Positions 1 through 6,805 of a stretch of DNA of 16,581 bases are shown in pieces. The notes under the pieces are model-generated. The model saw only the letters and a list, made by a program, of their open reading frames with translations, was not told the origin of the DNA and made no database searches. The stretch's first letter is position 1; each line of letters opens with the position of its first letter. The DNA is from JAAFHS01 sp046049665 (GTDB lineage Bacteria; Pseudomonadota; Alphaproteobacteria; Rhodobacterales; Rhodobacteraceae). Made by a program: the position numbers and the translations under genes. The DNA is taken from the NCBI GenBank assembly GCA_046049665.1, contig JBJOQW010000086.1, positions 1-16,581 of the forward strand. Direction: 5' to 3'.

Positions 1-2
1 CG

Positions 3-881
3 CCGCTTGCCGATATCGGCTATCTGTCACTTGCGCTGTTTCTGATGTTGACCAGCTACTTTGCCGTTGGTTCCTATGACCGGGCGGCAGCCAAAGGGCA
101 GGCGCAGGGGTTCTGGGCCGCGCGTGCGCAGCGCATCCTGATCCCGTGGCTGGCGTGGTGCGTGTTCTACAAGGCCTTGCAATACTACATGGCCGATGAT
201 CCATGGGCCGTGCCACTGATTTCCGAATGGTCCAGCCTGCTGCTGGGATCATGGATCCATCTGTGGTTTCTGCCGTTTGTGATGCTGGCGTTGGGAATCG
301 TGCCCATGGTTGCGCGCGATGTACGCACACCTGCCACGATGTATGCCTTTGCTGCGGTGCTTGTTGTGGTCAGTGCCAGCTGCGGTTGGTTGCACCGCCA
401 TCTGGGCTGGCCGGAACCATGGCCGCAGTGGTGGTTTTCAATCCCCTTGTTTCTGTACGGTCTGTTCGTGGCGCTTGGGCGGCGCAATGGCATGCCTTGG
501 CTGCCCTTGGTCACCGCATTGATCGCAAGCATTGCCACCGTTGCTGTTGAGCCCGGCTTTGCGGCCTTCATTGCCGAATTTTCAGACCCTGACCGTTTGT
601 CTACCCATGTAACCGGCCCCGGTTTTGCATCGGTGCAGATGTTCCTTGCGGCCCTCGTCTTCGAAATTGTCTGGCGCATCCGCATCCGTGGCACCTGGCC
701 TACATGGCTTGCAGGCTTTGCCTTTGGCATCTACGTGCTGCACCCGTTTTTCATGCTGGTGGCGTTCAAACTGTTCGGCGCAGGCGTTGACCGGGGCCTT
801 GCCGCCCTTTTCACCATGGCCACTGCCTGGGCCGCGACTGCGCTTCTTTTGCGCCTGCCTTACCTGCGCAGCATCGTCTGA
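3..881 (+). CDS. Acyltransferase 3 family membrane protein, 5'-truncated by the window edge
   Basis: The frame is open from the first bases of the window to the TGA at 879-881, giving 292 visible residues; the true start lies upstream. The protein is very hydrophobic, with about eight predicted membrane helices in the visible part. It shows two stretches typical of acyltransferase-3 (OatA/NodX-like) proteins: ARAQRILIPWLAW near visible residues 40-52, the basic-aromatic edge before a helix, and SWIHLWFLPFVML near 83-95. The family moves acyl groups, often acetyl, onto sugars of exopolysaccharide, lipopolysaccharide or peptidoglycan at the inner membrane; the substrate cannot be read here. The family's N-terminal catalytic His/Arg region would fall before the window, so catalytic competence cannot be judged. 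An ATG at 45 is internal to the domain and is not taken as the start. The family call is fairly secure; the role is not. Confidence 0.75.
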   Translation, partial: PLADIGYLSLALFLMLTSYFAVGSYDRAAAKGQAQGFWAARAQRILIPWLAWCVFYKALQYYMADDPWAVPLISEWSSLLLGSWIHLWFLPFVMLALGIVPMVARDVRTPATMYAFAAVLVVVSASCGWLHRHLGWPEPWPQWWFSIPLFLYGLFVALGRRNGMPWLPLVTALIASIATVAVEPGFAAFIAEFSDPDRLSTHVTGPGFASVQMFLAALVFEIVWRIRIRGTWPTWLAGFAFGIYVLHPFFMLVAFKLFGAGVDRGLAALFTMATAWAATALLLRLPYLRSIV

Positions 882-932
882 CCCTAGCAATTCCTGCGAC
901 GCGCACTTACCTGCCAAGCTGACCGCAGGGCC

Positions 933-949
933 GCCTTGCACATCAAGGC
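933..949. repeat. Stem-loop GCCTTG-CACAT-CAAGGC upstream of yajC
   Basis: This is a perfect 6-bp inverted repeat with a 5-base loop in the 140-base gap between the acyltransferase stop and yajC. It overlaps the -35 hexamer of the best promoter candidate. A second, looser pair, ACCTGCC at 909-915 and GGCAGGT at 947-953, brackets it. No T-run follows, so a classical terminator for the upstream gene is unlikely. An operator, or simple chance in GC-rich DNA, are both possible. Confidence 0.35.
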
Positions 950-964
950 AGGTCCGACTAGGTT
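936..964 (+). promoter_or_regulatory. Candidate sigma-70 type promoter for yajC-secD-secF
   Basis: TTGCAC at 936-941 is separated by 17 bases from TAGGTT at 959-964. The -35 resembles TTGACA and the spacing is ideal, but the -10 is weak. It lies about 58 bases before the yajC start, in the only gap that could hold an operon promoter. This is pattern reading only; no start site is known. Confidence 0.4.
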
Positions 965-1021
965 GCGCGCCAATTCCGGGGTCAGGCCATCATGGCGGCC
1001 CCGCAAAACAGGGATGACCAC

Positions 1022-1354
1022 ATGTTCGCGACTGCCGCTTATGCGCAAGCTGCCGGAGGCCAGGCTGGGGCCGGGGCCGTGATTGGCACTTTCATGCCAT
1101 TGATCCTGATCTTTCTGATCATGTATTTCCTGCTGATCCGTCCGCAGCAGAAAAAGATGAAAGAACACAAAGCGATGATCGAAGCGCTGCGCCGGGGTGA
1201 TCAGGTGCTGACGCAGGGTGGCATCATCGGCAAGGTGACCAAGGTGCAGGAAGATGGCGTGGTCGAGGTGGAAATCGCCGATAACGTCAAGGTCAAGGTG
1301 ATACGCCAGACGATTGTCAGCGTCATGAACAAGACCGAACCAGCCGCAAGCTGA
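1022..1354 (+). CDS. yajC: Sec translocon accessory subunit YajC
   Basis: Encodes 110 residues, the usual YajC size. YajC binds SecD-SecF at the inner membrane and is part of the holotranslocon; it is not essential in E. coli. A single membrane helix (about residues 20-40) is followed by the family hallmark LLIRPQQKKMKEH and a basic-acidic cytoplasmic tail with GDQVLTQGGIIGKV. The start at 1022 is chosen because AGGGA at 1010-1014 lies 7 bases upstream; an in-frame ATG at 992 lacks a good ribosome-binding site and would add ten polar residues before the usual N-terminus. secD follows after 28 bases, so this is the first gene of the yajC-secD-secF operon. Confidence 0.95.
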   Translation: MFATAAYAQAAGGQAGAGAVIGTFMPLILIFLIMYFLLIRPQQKKMKEHKAMIEALRRGDQVLTQGGIIGKVTKVQEDGVVEVEIADNVKVKVIRQTIVSVMNKTEPAAS

Positions 1355-1382
1355 CCGCAAGAACCAAAAGGGCTGATCCACG

Positions 1383-3086
1383 ATGTTGTTTACGCCGCTC
1401 TGGAAGCGCATTCTGATCTGGGGCGTTGTGGCGCTTGGAATAGCGGGGGCCTTGCCCAACCTGTTCTATACGGATGTCGAAAAGCACAATGATGCGCTGG
1501 TGGCGCTGGAAGCTGTCAGCGCACAGAACGCTGACCTGACGACCGCCGAGGCGACGGAACGTCTGACGCCGGAACAGCAGGCAGACAAGGCACTTTGGCC
1601 AGGTTTCCTGCCATCGGCCTTGGTCAACCTTGGGCTTGATCTGCGCGGTGGTGCGCATTTGCTGGCCGAAGTGCAGGTTGAAGATGTCTACAAGACGCGG
1701 ATGGATGCCTATTGGCCGCGCATCCGCGATGCCCTGCGCGATGTGCGCGATCAGGTGGGCGCAGTGCGCCGCCAGCCCTCGCCGGACGGTATCTTGCGTG
1801 TCAGGATCGAAAATCCGGCTGGCTTGCAAACTGCCATTGCGGCGATCGAGGCGCTGGCAACCCCGGTTGTGACGCTGACAGGGGCAGGCAGCAGCGATAT
1901 CGAGGTGACGGTTGAGGGCAGTGAACTGGTTGTGCAACTGTCCGAGGCGGAACGAGAAGCAACCGATGACCGCACGCTGCAACAATCACTGGAAATCATC
2001 CGCCGCCGTGTGGATGAGGTTGGCACGCGCGAACCCACGATCCAGCGGCAAGGCGAAGACCGCGTGCTGATTCAGGTGCCGGGCATCGGGTCCGCGGCCG
2101 AGCTGAAATCACTGATTGGTCAAACGGCACAACTCACGTTCAACAGGGTGCTCAGCCGCACGAATGATGCTGCGACACCGGTTGGCATTGGTGAGGCGCT
2201 GCTGCCGTCACGCGATGAACCGGGTGCCTACTATGTGGTCGAAACCACACCTGTCGTCTCGGGCGAAGATCTGACCGACGCCCAGCCCGCCTTTGATACC
2301 AACAACGCTCCGGCGGTAAATTTTCGCTTCAATTCAAGTGCAGCCCAGGTGTTTGGTGATTACACCGCCGCCAATATCGGACAGCCCTTTGCCATTGTGC
2401 TGGACGAAGAGGTCATTTCGGCCCCGACGATCCAAAGTCACATTCCGGGCGGTTCTGGCATTATTACCGGCCGCTTTAGCCTTGAAGAAAGCACCGAACT
2501 GGCTGTGCTTCTGCGCGCAGGCGCCTTGCCGGCAGAGCTGACCTTTCTGGAAGAACGCACTGTTGGCCCGGAACTGGGGCAGGACAGCATCGATGCGGGC
2601 AAGACGGCGGCCATGATCGCCATGCTGGCGGTCGTGCTGTACATGTGGGCGTCGTATGGACTGTTCGGCATTTTTGCCAATATTGCGCTGGCGGTGAACA
2701 TGGCGCTAATCTTTGCCGCGCTGTCAGCCGTCGGCGGTACGCTGACCTTGCCGGGAATTGCGGGCATCGTGCTGACCATCGGTATGGCGGTGGATGCCAA
2801 TGTGCTGGTCTTTGAACGCATCCGCGAGGAACTGCGCACGCAGAAATCGCCGGCGCGGGCAATTGAGATTGGTTACGAAAAGGCCCTGTCGGCGATCATC
2901 GATGCAAACATCACCACCTTCATCACGGCTGTGGTGCTGTGGGCCGTAGGTGCCGGGCCGGTGCGCGGCTTTGCCATCACGCTTGGTATCGGCATCATCA
3001 CATCGGTGTTCACGGCGCTGTTCGTGACACGCCTTCTGGTGGAATTGTGGTTCAACTGGCGCAAGCCCAAGACCGTTTATGTATAG
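1383..3086 (+). CDS. secD: Protein translocase subunit SecD
   Basis: Encodes 567 residues. SecD works with SecF as an RND-type, proton-driven subunit that helps release and pull substrates on the outer face of SecYEG. An N-terminal helix (about 8-28) leads to a long periplasmic region that begins with VNLGLDLRGGAHLL (81-94), the conserved SecD motif D1. The C-terminal part (about 405-555) holds five helices with GMAVDANVLVFERIREE at 467-483. Asp471 in that motif matches the membrane Asp needed for proton-driven function in homologues. An alpha-proteobacterial-looking Glu/Ala-rich segment (about 33-70) precedes motif D1. AAAGG lies about 11 bases before the ATG. The TAG stop is part of the secF ribosome-binding site, so the two genes are translationally linked. 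Confidence 0.97.
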   Translation: MLFTPLWKRILIWGVVALGIAGALPNLFYTDVEKHNDALVALEAVSAQNADLTTAEATERLTPEQQADKALWPGFLPSALVNLGLDLRGGAHLLAEVQVEDVYKTRMDAYWPRIRDALRDVRDQVGAVRRQPSPDGILRVRIENPAGLQTAIAAIEALATPVVTLTGAGSSDIEVTVEGSELVVQLSEAEREATDDRTLQQSLEIIRRRVDEVGTREPTIQRQGEDRVLIQVPGIGSAAELKSLIGQTAQLTFNRVLSRTNDAATPVGIGEALLPSRDEPGAYYVVETTPVVSGEDLTDAQPAFDTNNAPAVNFRFNSSAAQVFGDYTAANIGQPFAIVLDEEVISAPTIQSHIPGGSGIITGRFSLEESTELAVLLRAGALPAELTFLEERTVGPELGQDSIDAGKTAAMIAMLAVVLYMWASYGLFGIFANIALAVNMALIFAALSAVGGTLTLPGIAGIVLTIGMAVDANVLVFERIREELRTQKSPARAIEIGYEKALSAIIDANITTFITAVVLWAVGAGPVRGFAITLGIGIITSVFTALFVTRLLVELWFNWRKPKTVYV

Positions 3087-3089
3087 GAG
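3085..3089 (+). promoter_or_regulatory. Shine-Dalgarno AGGAG of secF overlapping the secD stop
   Basis: AGGAG begins inside the secD TAG codon (3084-3086) and lies 6 bases before the secF ATG at 3096. The overlap suggests that ribosomes ending on secD feed secF, fitting the need for both subunits in one complex. Confidence 0.8.
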
Positions 3090-3095
3090 CGGATC

Positions 3096-4067
3096 ATGCC
3101 TTGGCGTCTGAGATTAGCAAAAGAACACACCAACATCGACTTTTTCGCCAATGCGAAGCTGACCTTTGGTGGCTCGGTTGTGGCGACGGTTCTGGCCATT
3201 GCGCTTTGGGCCATCATGGGCCTGAACTACGGGATTGATTTTCAGGGCGGCACGACCATTCGCACGGAATCGACCCAAGAGGTGGATGTGGGGGCCTACC
3301 GGCAGGCCCTTGGTGCGCTTGATCTGGGCGATATCTCGATCACCGAGGTGTTTGATCCGTCATTCCGCGATGATCAGCATGTGGCGCAAATCCGCATCGC
3401 ACCACAGGATGGGTTCGAGGCGGTGACGCCCGAGGTGATCCTGACAGTGGAAGAGGCATTGCGCGCTCTGGACCCGGCCATCACCTTTCCATCGGTGGAA
3501 TCGGTGGGGCCAAAGGTATCGGGAGAACTGATCTGGTCGGCCATCATGGCCATGGTGGCGGCCACGGCCTGCATCCTGATTTACATCTGGATGCGATTCG
3601 AATGGCAGTATGCTGTGGGCGCGGTTCTGGCGCTGATCCATGATATCTTTCTGACGATCGGCGTCTGGGCGCTGTTCCAGTTCAAGTTTGACCTGTCGAT
3701 CATTGCAGCCTTGCTGACGATCCTTGGCTATTCGATCAACGATACGGTGGTGGTGTTTGACCGTCTGCGCGAGAATTTGCAGAAGTACAAAACCATGCCG
3801 CTGCGTGATGTCATGAACCTGTCGGTGAACGAAACGCTGTCGCGCACCTTGCAGACATCGGTCACGACAATTATTGCGCTGGTGGCCATGCTGATCTTTG
3901 GCGGCGATGTGATCCGGGGCTTTGTGGGGGCGATCCTGCTGGGCATTATCCTTGGCACCTATTCATCGGTGTTCGTGGCCAAGAACATCGTGCTGTTCAT
4001 CGGGCTGGACCGCAGCGAAAAACCGCGGGGCGGGGCGGCGGGCAAATACGCCAATATCGACGCATGA
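3096..4067 (+). CDS. secF: Protein translocase subunit SecF
   Basis: Encodes 323 residues, a normal length for SecF. It is the partner of SecD in the proton-driven export complex. An N-terminal helix (about 24-45) is followed by YGIDFQGGT (45-53), the SecF version of the motif seen in SecD. A short periplasmic domain comes next, then five helices (about 147-305). The fourth-helix signature GYSINDTVVVFDRLREN spans 211-227, with Asp216 in the position expected for the conserved membrane Asp; HD at 182-183 is also typical. The stop overlaps the ATG of the next gene by four bases (ATGA), so all four genes from yajC on are probably one transcript. The tail GGAAGKYANIDA is unremarkable. Confidence 0.97.
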   Translation: MPWRLRLAKEHTNIDFFANAKLTFGGSVVATVLAIALWAIMGLNYGIDFQGGTTIRTESTQEVDVGAYRQALGALDLGDISITEVFDPSFRDDQHVAQIRIAPQDGFEAVTPEVILTVEEALRALDPAITFPSVESVGPKVSGELIWSAIMAMVAATACILIYIWMRFEWQYAVGAVLALIHDIFLTIGVWALFQFKFDLSIIAALLTILGYSINDTVVVFDRLRENLQKYKTMPLRDVMNLSVNETLSRTLQTSVTTIIALVAMLIFGGDVIRGFVGAILLGIILGTYSSVFVAKNIVLFIGLDRSEKPRGGAAGKYANIDA

Positions 4068-4417
4068 GGCTGACCCCGGTCACATATGATACCGCTCTGC
4101 CGATTGCCGGTTACGGGCCGGGTTTCTTTCGCATTGGCGAACATGTGCTGCGCGGTGCTTGCCTTATTTCGCCATGGGATGCGGGGCCATGGGGTGGGTA
4201 TGAAGATACCGACGGGCCCTTGTCACTTGCGGGGCGGATAGATGTGCTGTTCGTCGGCACAGGCGCAGAAATTGCCCATGCGCCGCCGGCCTTTCGTGTG
4301 TTGATCGAGGCGGCGGGGATCGGGGTTGAGGTGATGAACTCACCCGCCGCCTGCCGCACCTATAACGTGCTGCTGGGCGAAGGGCGGCGGGTGGCTGTGG
4401 CACTGCTGCCGGTGTAG
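4064..4417 (+). CDS. Mth938-like domain protein (DUF498/NDUFAF3-type)
   Basis: Encodes 117 residues. The compact alpha/beta protein with IAGYGPGFFRIGEH near the N-terminus, DVLFVGTGAE in the middle and GVEVMNSPAACRTYNVLLGEGRRVAVALLPV at the C-terminus (motif split here for description only) fits the Mth938-like family. No signal peptide or membrane helix is visible, so it should be cytoplasmic. The family includes NDUFAF3, a mitochondrial respiratory complex I assembly factor; the bacterial role is not established. It overlaps secF by ATGA, so it is translated with the Sec genes. This linkage to SecDF-YajC is a known conserved association in alphaproteobacteria and suggests a part in membrane-protein insertion or assembly, which is inference. 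It is the last gene before the palindrome at 4421-4447. Confidence 0.88.
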   Translation: MRLTPVTYDTALPIAGYGPGFFRIGEHVLRGACLISPWDAGPWGGYEDTDGPLSLAGRIDVLFVGTGAEIAHAPPAFRVLIEAAGIGVEVMNSPAACRTYNVLLGEGRRVAVALLPV

Positions 4418-4420
4418 GGA

Positions 4421-4447
4421 CCAAAAATTTTCGACGAAAATTTTTGG
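4421..4447. terminator. Bidirectional terminator, perfect 27-bp palindrome
   Basis: Two perfect 13-base arms (CCAAAAATTTTCG and its complement) flank a single central A. Each strand ends its stem in a run of T, so it can serve as an intrinsic terminator in both directions. It sits exactly between the convergent stops of the Mth938-like gene (4417) and the aldo/keto reductase (4457). Similar A/T-rich palindromes with a CGACG or CGTCG centre are, from memory, frequent between genes in Rhodobacterales. Confidence 0.88.
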
Positions 4448-4456
4448 CGCCCGGTT

Positions 4457-5440
4457 CTACCAGCGGTGGTGCACATGGGGTGCAATCAGGCGGGTGTAGA
4501 CATCTTGCGCGGCCTGCATCGCATCGGCTGACAGGGGTGCCAGTGCATCTGCGGCGGCATTGGCGCGTGCCTGTTCGGGCGTCTTGGCCCCTGGTATGAC
4601 CACGGATAAGGCCGGGTCCATCATGATCCAGCGCAGGGCCATCTGCGCCATCGTCGCCCCAGCGGGCACCAGCGCGCGCAACTCCTCTACCGCGGCAAGC
4701 CCCACATCATAAGGCACGCCGGAAAACGTCTCGCCCATATCGAACGCCTCACCGTTGCGGTTGAAGCTGCGGTGGTCATCGGCGGCAAAGGTGCTCGTCG
4801 CCGTCATCTTGCCTGTCAGCAGACCCGAGGCCAGCGGCACCCGCGCAATGACTGCCACGCCCAGCTTTTCAGCCGCGCGGAAGAACCGCTCTGCCGGGCG
4901 CGGACGGAACATGTTGTAGATGATCTGAACCGAGGCCACGCCGGGGCGCGCAATGGCGGCCATCGCCTCGGCCACGGTTTCGACGCTGACGCCGTAGCGC
5001 GCGATGATGCCCCGCGATTGCAGATCATCCAGCGCGTCGAACACGGCCGTGTCGTGGTAGGCCATCGTCGGCGGGCAGTGAATTTGCAAAAGATCAAGGC
5101 AATCCATCTGCAAGTTGTGGCGCGACCGATCAATGAACGCGGTCAGATCGCGGTAACCTTCGGCCACATGTGGCGACAGGCGGCGACCGGCCTTGGTGGC
5201 CACAAAGGGGCGCGGGCCGGTGCGGGTGCCCAGCACTTCGGCTATCAGGCGTTCGGACCGGCCATCACCGTAGACATCCGCCGTGTCGATAAAGGTCATG
5301 CCGGCATCAAGGGCTGCGTTCAGGGTATCTTTGGCTGCGGTTTCCGTCACCTCGCCCCAGGTGCCGCCGATGGCCCATGCGCCAAAGCCGATGGTGGTCG
5401 TGGTAACGCCGGTTGAGCCGAAAGCGCGTGTGGACAGCAT
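4457..5440 (-). CDS. Aldo/keto reductase
   Basis: Encodes 327 residues from the ATG at 5440. Residue numbers below count from that ATG. The protein has the (beta/alpha)8 NADPH-dependent oxidoreductase pattern: FIDTADVYGDGRSE with catalytic Asp52 and Tyr57, Lys83 in FVATKAG, and His121 in LLQIHCPP, giving the full D-Y-K-H tetrad. The C-terminal VVIPGAKTPEQARANA is the usual cofactor-phosphate loop. Family members reduce aldehydes and ketones; the substrate is not predictable. AAGGGG at 5447-5452 is 6 bases before this ATG; an upstream TTG at 5455 would place the ribosome-binding site inside the gene and is rejected. It is convergent with the sec operon and divergent from ccmA across 74 bases, so it stands alone in transcription. 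Confidence 0.92.
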   Translation of the reverse strand: MLSTRAFGSTGVTTTTIGFGAWAIGGTWGEVTETAAKDTLNAALDAGMTFIDTADVYGDGRSERLIAEVLGTRTGPRPFVATKAGRRLSPHVAEGYRDLTAFIDRSRHNLQMDCLDLLQIHCPPTMAYHDTAVFDALDDLQSRGIIARYGVSVETVAEAMAAIARPGVASVQIIYNMFRPRPAERFFRAAEKLGVAVIARVPLASGLLTGKMTATSTFAADDHRSFNRNGEAFDMGETFSGVPYDVGLAAVEELRALVPAGATMAQMALRWIMMDPALSVVIPGAKTPEQARANAAADALAPLSADAMQAAQDVYTRLIAPHVHHRW

Positions 5441-5446
5441 GGTGAT

Positions 5447-5452
5447 CCCCTT
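5447..5452 (-). promoter_or_regulatory. Shine-Dalgarno AAGGGG fixing the reductase start
   Basis: Read on the minus strand, AAGGGG is followed by 6 bases and then ATG (5440). It decides between this ATG and the TTG five codons upstream. Confidence 0.75.
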
Positions 5453-5463
5453 CAATGATGCGC

Positions 5464-5478
5464 GCCCATCCTATGGGC
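5464..5478. repeat. Palindrome GCCCAT-CCT-ATGGGC between divergent genes
   Basis: A perfect 6-bp inverted repeat with a 3-base centre lies in the 74-base divergent region between the aldo/keto reductase and ccmA. Position and symmetry would fit a regulator operator, but no regulator gene is adjacent and chance cannot be excluded. Confidence 0.4.
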
Positions 5479-5493
5479 TTTCGCGACCGAGTA

Positions 5494-5518
5494 CCATGCG
5501 ATAGGGCTGTGCGCATGG
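5494..5518 (+). promoter_or_regulatory. Possible hairpin at the ccmA translation start
   Basis: CCATGCG at 5494-5500 is the exact complement of CGCATGG at 5512-5518. The 11-base loop holds AGGG (5503-5506), the likely ccmA ribosome-binding site, while the ccmA ATG (5515-5517) is inside the second arm. If it folds in the mRNA, the start codon would be paired. Regulation of ccmA translation by this fold is inference. Confidence 0.4.
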
Positions 5519-6111
5519 AATTGCAGGTCAACAATCTGTCATGCGCGCGGGGGGGCGTGCCGGTGCTGGCGGGCGTGAGCTTTGCCGTGGAGGCAGGGAA
5601 GGCGCTGATCCTGCGCGGGCCGAACGGTGCGGGCAAGACCACGCTTTTGCGCACGTTGGCGGGGTTGCAGCCCGCCTTGGGCGGAAGTGTATCGGCCAAC
5701 CCGGATGACGTGGCGCTGGCGACCCATGCCGATGGCGTGAAAGCGGCCCTGACAGTGGCCGAGAATCTGCGCTTTTGGGCGGCGGTCCATGGCCAGCGCG
5801 ACACGGCACCGGCTGCAGACGCCATGAACCTGACGGCACTGCAAACGCGGCCTGCGGGCCAGTTGTCTGCCGGGCAACGGCGGCGTTTGGGCCTGGCGCG
5901 GCTTTTGGTGACGGGGCGCAAGATCTGGCTTCTGGATGAACCCACCGTGTCGCTGGATGCAGCTTCGGTTGCCCTGTTCGTGCAGGTGATCAGCGCGCAT
6001 CTGGCTGCTGGCGGGCTTGCCGTGATTGCCACGCATATCGACCTTGGCCTGCCGGATGCCCAAACGCTGGACCTCGCGCCGTTCAAGGCGCGGCTTGGGG
6101 CACTGCCATGA
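5515..6111 (+). CDS. ccmA: Heme exporter ATP-binding protein CcmA
   Basis: Encodes 198 residues, the usual compact CcmA length. It is the ATPase of the CcmABCD complex, which uses ATP to release holo-CcmE from CcmC-heme in System I cytochrome c maturation. Visible motifs are Walker A GPNGAGKT (35-42), the ABC signature LSAGQ (117-121), Walker B IWLLDEP (137-143) and the H-loop His174. LTVAENLRFW (79-88) matches the family. An earlier start in the same frame at 5455 would add 20 residues that overlap the promoter region and look non-coding, so the ATG at 5515 with AGGG 8 bases upstream is preferred. The stop overlaps the ccmB ATG (ATGA). Confidence 0.95.
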   Translation: MELQVNNLSCARGGVPVLAGVSFAVEAGKALILRGPNGAGKTTLLRTLAGLQPALGGSVSANPDDVALATHADGVKAALTVAENLRFWAAVHGQRDTAPAADAMNLTALQTRPAGQLSAGQRRRLGLARLLVTGRKIWLLDEPTVSLDAASVALFVQVISAHLAAGGLAVIATHIDLGLPDAQTLDLAPFKARLGALP

Positions 6112-6764
6112 TGACCCTGTTCCTGCGCGATCTGCGCCTTGCCTTTCGTGCGGGCGGTGGCTTTGGTTTGGCGCTGGCGTTCTTTCTGCTGGTGGCCGTG
6201 CTGGTGCCCCTTGGTGTGGGCCCGCAAGCCGCCACGCTGGCGCTGATCGCCCCTGGCATTCTGTGGGTGGGGGCCATGCTGGCCTGCCTTCTGACACTGG
6301 ACCGCCTGTTCGCCACGGATTTCGAAGATGGCAGCCTTGATCTGCTGGCCACGGCCCCCATCCCCATGGAAGGCGTCGTGCTGGCCAAGGCTGCAGCGCA
6401 TTGGGTGACGACTGGCCTGCCACTTGCCCTGCTTGCCCCCGTGCTTGGCGTGCTGTTGCAACTGCCGGGTCCTGCCTTTGGCTGGTTGACGCTTAGCCTG
6501 CTGATCGGCACCCCCGCCTTGTCGATGATCGGCGCGTTTGGCGCGGCGTTGACCGTGGGGATCAAGCGCGGTGGGCTTTTGCTGTCGCTCCTCGTGCTGC
6601 CATTATACGTGCCAACGCTCATCTTCGGGGCCGAGGTTGTGCAGCGCGCAGGGCAGGGCGCGCCGTTGCAAACGCCGGTTCTGCTGCTGGCAGGTATCAC
6701 TGCGGGCGCGCTGGCGCTGTTGCCCTTTGCCGCGGCCATGGCAATACGGGTCAATCTGCGGTGA
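6108..6764 (+). CDS. ccmB: Heme exporter membrane protein CcmB
   Basis: Encodes 218 residues with six predicted membrane helices, as expected for CcmB, the membrane partner of CcmA in the inner membrane. The conserved cytoplasmic segment LFATDFEDGSLDLLATAP (about 67-84) corresponds to the family's DYRDGSLE-type stretch. It overlaps ccmA by four bases, which ties production of the ATPase and the permease together. A gap of 41 bases separates it from ccmC. The first two codons are both ATG; the upstream one forms the ATGA overlap. Confidence 0.95.
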   Translation: MMTLFLRDLRLAFRAGGGFGLALAFFLLVAVLVPLGVGPQAATLALIAPGILWVGAMLACLLTLDRLFATDFEDGSLDLLATAPIPMEGVVLAKAAAHWVTTGLPLALLAPVLGVLLQLPGPAFGWLTLSLLIGTPALSMIGAFGAALTVGIKRGGLLLSLLVLPLYVPTLIFGAEVVQRAGQGAPLQTPVLLLAGITAGALALLPFAAAMAIRVNLR

Positions 6765-6805
6765 GGGGGCTTGTCTGTGCGCATCCCGCCTTCTAGGTAA
6801 CGCCC

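Noticed and set aside
5455..5514. Earlier ccmA start at 5455
   Set aside because: It would include the divergent intergenic region and add 20 residues absent from typical CcmA proteins; the ATG at 5515 begins the first beta-strand of the ATPase domain.
5307..6461. Long minus-strand open frame of 384 codons opposite ccmA and ccmB
   Set aside because: Its translation is rich in Gln, His, Arg and Pro without any family pattern, and it lies opposite genes with full catalytic motifs. It also overlaps the reductase start. GC-rich codon bias creates such antisense frames.
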